64,000 nucleotides of DNA, taken from assembly GCA_947630175.1 (NCBI GenBank), contig CANRGJ010000007.1, forward strand, positions 62,001-126,000, given 5' to 3'. The notes beneath the pieces were generated by a model. The model searched no databases. It saw only the letters and a program-made list of their open reading frames with translations, and had not been told where the DNA came from. How positions within the stretch are numbered: position 1 is the stretch's first letter; each line of letters opens with the position of its first letter. Source of the stretch: an uncultured Ruminiclostridium sp. Lineage in GTDB: Bacteria; Bacillota; Clostridia; Oscillospirales; Ruminococcaceae. The position numbers and the translations under genes were made by a program. Shown here piece by piece: positions 59,022 through 64,000 of the stretch.

Positions 59022-61174
59022 TGAAAATATATAAAAACGAGCTTTACAAGCTGCTCTCAACTCCCACATTCCTGCTGATAGCTATGGGAGTTTTTCTTGT
59101 AAACATATACTTTTCCTTTACAAATCAGCCCGTCACTGTCAGCGACGAATATTATCGGGAATATTATTCGTCTTTAAAGGGCTTGACAGCGGATGAATGT
59201 GTTGAAAAAACGCGGGCTCTTGTTGACAGCTATTCCTATGATAATTTTGACTACAACGATTTTCAGAAGCGCATTTTCCACAGCGCTCAGCTTGAGCAGG
59301 CAAAAGCCGTTGCAGGCTATCAGGAATATCTTCAAAACATAGACGACGCCGCTGAAAATATGTCCTCGATCTCCATTTTTTCAGGGGACAAAAACGGTTT
59401 TACTTACCGCAATATACAGATGACCCCCGCCGCCTATGGCCCCGTGAGAAGCGTTCAACCTGTTTTCTCCCCCTCGGCGGGCGTATTGTCAGCGGTAGAA
59501 AATACCGCCGCCGACATTCTCCTGATCTTCACCGCTTTAGCGGCGGTGACAGTGCTTATCGGAAGAGAGCGTGAAAGCGGCATAACCGCCCTGCTGAAGC
59601 CCCTTAAGCACTACAAGACCCGCCTCGCCCTTTCCAAGGCAGCCGTTCTTTTTTCAATATGCCTTGCGGGTGGGATCATCATCTACGGCTCGGCGCTTTT
59701 GATAGGGGCTTTCCGTTTCAGCTTAGGCGACCTGTCCCGCCCCGTTCAGTCCTTAGAGGGCTTTATCGGCTGCAATCTGCCCATAACCGTTTTACAGCTT
59801 ATCGTTTTTACGTTTCTGATAAAAATAGTCACGGCATTTACTGCTGCCCTGATTTTTCAAGCTCTTACCACCATGTTGTCAAGCCTGTTCTCCTATGGAA
59901 TTTTTATTGGAGCCGCCGCCGTTGAGATAGCTGCATATGCTTTTATCAGTCCCGTTTCCGCCTTTTCATTTTTCGGCTATATCAATTTTGCCGCATTTAT
60001 GAACAGCGGCGGGCTTTTTAAGACCTACCAAAATATCAATATTTTCAACATTCCTGTAAATCTGATAACCTCCACAATTATCTCTCTTGCAATTGTTATA
60101 ATCATCTCCGCCTTTCTTTTCATCAGATTTTTCGGCAGTATGGACATTTCTCCTGCGAAAAAGCTCAGGATACCTCTGCCGAAGATATTCACAAAAGAAT
60201 TTAAACGCCCCTTTTCCTATTCTCTGTACAAAACCTTTTTCACCCACAAGTCAGCTGTAATTATCCTCGCCGTCCTTGCAATTCAGCTTTACTCCTGCTT
60301 TGCCTCTTCGAGAGCATACAATATTGACGACAACTATTACCGCAGATACTGCGACGAAATGGCGGGACTTTCTCCCACTCAGGCTGAGGAATATATCGAG
60401 CAGACCGAAGCCTATTTTGAACAGCTTATGACAAGCGGCAGCTTTAACGACGACCTTAACGGGATCACAGGCTTCTATCAGGCGAAGGAGCAGTACGAAT
60501 ACATCTCCTCCCTTGACAGCGAAAACAAAGCTATGTTCTATGAAACAGGCTGGAACCTGCTTTTTGGCGGAAGCGGCTGGGATAAGGACATCAGTCCCGC
60601 ACTTATTGCGCTGCTTGCGCTTTGTATAGCCGTTTCTCCGCTACTTGCCTATGACAACCGCATAAAAATCGGATATATCCTTTTCGCCGCAAAAAGCGGG
60701 TACAAAAGCTATATCACACGCTGTATCCTTTCCGCCTTTATTTCCGCAATTCTCATCTCCGCCGCCGTTTATATTCCACATATACTGAATATCTGCCGCC
60801 TTTACGGCACTGACGGAATAACATACTCGATACGCTGTCTGCCACAATGGAACGGCTTTCTGGATATTCCCATAATCGTGTGGCTTATTGTCCTGCCGAT
60901 TTTGAGAACGATAATTATGCTGCTGCTCGTTCTCGTTATACTTGGCATTTCCTCACTGTGCAAAAGTACCTACGCCGCTCAGCTAATCACTCTCGCCATA
61001 TTCGCTCTCCCCACCGCCATCTATCTTATCGGCGCAGAGCTTGTCCTGCCCATCGTTCCTCCTCTCAGCTTGAACAGGGAGATAACGGAGGGACAGTGGA
61101 TATATCCCATACTTCTGATAATAGCAGCGGTATCCAGTACAGCCGCTTTATACAACAAAGGAGGAAAACCATAA
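59021..61174 (+). CDS. ABC-2-type transporter permease (717 aa, two homologous-looking halves)
   Basis: Start overlaps the ATPase stop; many hydrophobic segments; both halves contain extracytoplasmic YYR...QAEEYI/ECVEKT-type segments. Confidence 0.85.
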   Translation: MKIYKNELYKLLSTPTFLLIAMGVFLVNIYFSFTNQPVTVSDEYYREYYSSLKGLTADECVEKTRALVDSYSYDNFDYNDFQKRIFHSAQLEQAKAVAGYQEYLQNIDDAAENMSSISIFSGDKNGFTYRNIQMTPAAYGPVRSVQPVFSPSAGVLSAVENTAADILLIFTALAAVTVLIGRERESGITALLKPLKHYKTRLALSKAAVLFSICLAGGIIIYGSALLIGAFRFSLGDLSRPVQSLEGFIGCNLPITVLQLIVFTFLIKIVTAFTAALIFQALTTMLSSLFSYGIFIGAAAVEIAAYAFISPVSAFSFFGYINFAAFMNSGGLFKTYQNINIFNIPVNLITSTIISLAIVIIISAFLFIRFFGSMDISPAKKLRIPLPKIFTKEFKRPFSYSLYKTFFTHKSAVIILAVLAIQLYSCFASSRAYNIDDNYYRRYCDEMAGLSPTQAEEYIEQTEAYFEQLMTSGSFNDDLNGITGFYQAKEQYEYISSLDSENKAMFYETGWNLLFGGSGWDKDISPALIALLALCIAVSPLLAYDNRIKIGYILFAAKSGYKSYITRCILSAFISAILISAAVYIPHILNICRLYGTDGITYSIRCLPQWNGFLDIPIIVWLIVLPILRTIIMLLLVLVILGISSLCKSTYAAQLITLAIFALPTAIYLIGAELVLPIVPPLSLNREITEGQWIYPILLIIAAVSSTAALYNKGGKP

Positions 61175-61247
61175 TGCGGCTTGACAATGCACAAATCCCG
61201 CTATATAATTATAATAAATAATCGGTAAAACAAAAAGGAAAACCACA

Positions 61248-62099
61248 ATGCAGCTGCAAATCAAAAACCTTACAAAATCCTACAAAACAAAAAAAGCCCT
61301 GGACGATTTCTCCCTTGATTTGCACGAGGGAGTTTATGGTATTCTCGGACCAAACGGAGCAGGAAAGTCTACCCTAATAAATTCCATAACAGGCATTATC
61401 AAGCCGGACAGCGGCACTATCTTATTTTCCGACGGCGACAGTAACGACTACCTTTCACACCTTGGATTTCTGCCGCAAAATCAGGATTTCTATTCAAACT
61501 TTACTGCAAAAGAGTTTATTCTCTATATGATGGCATTGAAAAACATAAAGCGCGACCGTTCGAAAGAGTACGCCGATGATATGCTGACAAAGGTCAATCT
61601 GTATGAACATCGTAATAAAAAAATCGGCGCTTTTTCAGGAGGAATGAAACAAAGACTTGGTATAGCGCAGGCGATAATCGGCGAGCCGAAGATACTAATC
61701 TTTGATGAACCCACGGCAGGACTTGACCCTAAGGAAAGGATACGCTTCAGAAATGTCATCTCCTCCCTCGCCAATGACAAAATAGTTATTTTAGCAACCC
61801 ATATCGTCACCGATATAGCATTTATCGCAAAGACAGTGGTGTTGATGGACAACGGAAAAATGATACGAACAGGCTCTCAGGGCGAGCTTTGCGAAAGCAT
61901 ATCGGACAAGGTATGGGAGTTGACTGCCGAATACGAAAACGTAATGGAGCTTATGCAAAGCAGCAGGGTGAGCAATGTGCTGAGCGTAGGAGACAAATAC
62001 TGCGTTCGTATTATTTCCGACTCAAGACCCGCCGAAAATGCGGTGAATGTTCAGCCGAATTTAGAGGACGTGTGCATTTTTTATTTTGGAGAAATGTGA
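61248..62099 (+). CDS. ABC transporter ATP-binding protein (second)
   Basis: ILGPNGAGKSTLINSITG, IGAFSGGMKQRLGIAQAIIGEPKILIFDEPTAGLDP. Confidence 0.95.
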   Translation: MQLQIKNLTKSYKTKKALDDFSLDLHEGVYGILGPNGAGKSTLINSITGIIKPDSGTILFSDGDSNDYLSHLGFLPQNQDFYSNFTAKEFILYMMALKNIKRDRSKEYADDMLTKVNLYEHRNKKIGAFSGGMKQRLGIAQAIIGEPKILIFDEPTAGLDPKERIRFRNVISSLANDKIVILATHIVTDIAFIAKTVVLMDNGKMIRTGSQGELCESISDKVWELTAEYENVMELMQSSRVSNVLSVGDKYCVRIISDSRPAENAVNVQPNLEDVCIFYFGEM

Positions 62100-62133
62100 A
62101 TTATAAGATCCCGACTTTAAGGAGTTATATTTT

Positions 62134-63192
62134 ATGAAAACAATATTTAAAATAACCGCATTTGTGTTATCTGCAATTTTGCTCTGCTCCTGCTCAAAAA
62201 ATATACAGCCCGACGGGACAGGTACGACTGCCTCCAATCCTTTCAGCACCTCACAAACTACCGCAGCACCTGACAACTCTAATTATTCATACGACAATGC
62301 CGGAATGGGATTTTCATACGACAACTGGTCTTATTCTGTTGAAAATGAAGGATACACCGGAGGAGATATAACTATATCCTTTGAACATACGGCGGAAGCT
62401 GACGGTATAGCATATGCCGAAGCCGGTATTATGGTATATCTGGGAGGAGTGCCTCAGCTTATTTCTTTTAATGGCAGAGAAAAGACAGAAATGCCGATCT
62501 CCCGTCTGGAAAACGAAAAAAGCGAAAATGTCACAATAACCTTTACTCCGAGAATAACCGAAGATATGAAGGATGAAGAAACTTTACAGCTTTATATGTT
62601 TCAGATTCTCAAACCCTTAAATGCTCCTGATCCCAAAAGCGATGCTGTCGGCTTGAGCCGTTCGGGAAGTTTGATGTCTAAACGTACAGTTTCAATAAAA
62701 TCTCCTGTTGAAGAAATAATTGACGATGAAAAAGTCCTTGATGAGTATGAGGAGGTCCTCATAACAAATGAAGAAATACAAAAATATAAAATAACAGGCG
62801 ACGTTGACCGCTTTACCCGTTTTAATATGTATCCTGTGGATGGAGAAACCGAGCTTGTATATTGCCTTCCCGAAGGCGAAAGCAGTCTTGAGCTGGATAT
62901 GGTGATTTTCGGAAAAGACAACTATAAATACCGCATATATTTCTATCAAAACAATAAAAGAGTAAAAATCAACGGCGGTTATGACTGCCTTGACATTGAT
63001 CTGAAAAGCGGCAATCTGGATAGGTGCAGAGTTAAGTTTGACAATTTAAGCAACCGTGATATATTGTTTGCGGTCGCAGTACCTCTCAATGCCCCTGAGG
63101 ATTCGTGGTTGGTAAACAAATCAGGCGACTGCCTTATACTTTCACAAACGGATCATGCTTATCAGAACTATCTCAGCAATAAGGGAAATTAA
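62134..63192 (+). CDS. Putative lipoprotein of unknown function
   Basis: Signal MKTIFKITAFVLSAILLCSC lipobox; 352 aa. Confidence 0.7.
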   Translation: MKTIFKITAFVLSAILLCSCSKNIQPDGTGTTASNPFSTSQTTAAPDNSNYSYDNAGMGFSYDNWSYSVENEGYTGGDITISFEHTAEADGIAYAEAGIMVYLGGVPQLISFNGREKTEMPISRLENEKSENVTITFTPRITEDMKDEETLQLYMFQILKPLNAPDPKSDAVGLSRSGSLMSKRTVSIKSPVEEIIDDEKVLDEYEEVLITNEEIQKYKITGDVDRFTRFNMYPVDGETELVYCLPEGESSLELDMVIFGKDNYKYRIYFYQNNKRVKINGGYDCLDIDLKSGNLDRCRVKFDNLSNRDILFAVAVPLNAPEDSWLVNKSGDCLILSQTDHAYQNYLSNKGN

Positions 63193-64000
63193 ATGAAAAT
63201 ATTATTTTTTGAGTTGAAAAAATATCTTCTTAAGCCCTCTGTCATAGTTTGTCTTATTCTTTTCTCCGTTGTGAATTTTGTAAAGGTCTTTGAGATGTAT
63301 TTCTATTTTGGCGGCGGAAGATTTGAAATAATGGGCGGGGACAAGCAATTTTATGCCGCAGAGGATATTCTGTATGAAAAGTACGGCGGGGAAATAACCG
63401 ATGAAAAAATAACAGAGCTTAAGCAAGAGCTTGAGGATGCAAACAAAAAGCTTGAGGAGTACGGCGTTATATCAGAGCCGATGGAAGACACATACAGCGG
63501 TTATCCGTCGGGCGATGTAAGCATTATCCAGTCCGTAATAAGCGGCTACGAATACGCCATACTTTACATAAACAGCGCAAACAGCATATTCGCCGACGCA
63601 CAGGAAAATATTGCTTTTTACAATGGAAAAAACGACTATGAGGTGAGGATGAATGAATATATCAGCCGGTCTTTCAGCGGCAGAACGGTGAATTATTATG
63701 TCCGTCCTGACGGCTGGACTGAGCTGTTTGATTATAAATTCTCAACAATACTCACAATGCTTCTGATAGGGCTTATCCTGGCGCCCATATTCGCAGGGGA
63801 AAAGGAGGGCGGCTTTGACCGACTGATAAAGTCGGCAGGGAAAAGCTCAGCCGTCGTTCGTTCAAAGTTAATTGCGGCGCTGATAACAGTTTTTGGTGTC
63901 ACGCTTTTTTTCTTTTTGACAGATATAGCTTATGTCAGTGCAATACACGGTCTGTACTGCTTTGATGCACCGATTTACAGCATAGCGGCTTACGCCGACT
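63193..64000 (+). CDS. ABC-2-type permease, N-terminal part (runs off the window)
   Basis: Read by hand: MKILFFELKKYLLKPSVIVCLILFSVVNFVKVFEMYFYFGGGRFEIMGG...YKFSTILTMLLIGLILAPIFAGEKEGGFDRLIKSAGKSS; open at the right edge so absent from the track. Confidence 0.8.
   Translation, partial: MKILFFELKKYLLKPSVIVCLILFSVVNFVKVFEMYFYFGGGRFEIMGGDKQFYAAEDILYEKYGGEITDEKITELKQELEDANKKLEEYGVISEPMEDTYSGYPSGDVSIIQSVISGYEYAILYINSANSIFADAQENIAFYNGKNDYEVRMNEYISRSFSGRTVNYYVRPDGWTELFDYKFSTILTMLLIGLILAPIFAGEKEGGFDRLIKSAGKSSAVVRSKLIAALITVFGVTLFFFLTDIAYVSAIHGLYCFDAPIYSIAAYAD

Noticed and set aside
1-64000. tRNA, rRNA, transposase or integrase genes
   Set aside because: None recognised by reading; very divergent or decayed copies cannot be excluded.

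Overview
64 kb of what looks like a Ruminococcus-like Firmicutes (Oscillospirales) chromosome; the taxon is inferred from gene content only. Left edge: a type I-C CRISPR-Cas operon running off the window (cas3-cas5-cas8c, minus strand). Then mostly core genes: pnp/rpsO, a GH43-GH5-GH5 hemicellulase cluster, an NfnAB-like pair, an orphan sugar-binding lipoprotein, hsp20, der-plsY-gpsA, rpmB, secA-DUF1015-cellobiose epimerase-HlyD, an Na/Pi symporter, glgP, rpoBC and rpsL-rpsG-fusA-tuf. From about 46 to 58 kb the sequence becomes visibly AT-rich and accessory. It holds a divergent agr-type quorum-sensing locus with an unlisted 47-aa AgrD-like peptide and a train of secreted or lipoprotein genes. 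Next to it is an unusual cassette: a kinase-like domain split by a frameshift at a T7 tract, continuing into a large protein with a non-canonical Walker A (GAGSGGTT) and a helical-repeat-like C-terminus, followed by a coupled gene ending in an OB-like beta-rich domain. This resembles SAMD9-type STAND-like NTPase architecture and is the best candidate for an undescribed conflict/defence system here. The right edge is a tandem ABC exporter cluster, cut by the window end. Other notable signals are a ~145-bp near-perfect inverted repeat directly upstream of pnp, a structured RNA candidate after tuf, and a promoter overlapping the rpoC terminator. No rRNA, tRNA, CRISPR array, transposase or integrase was recognised. 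No database searches were run; all family names come from motif recognition.
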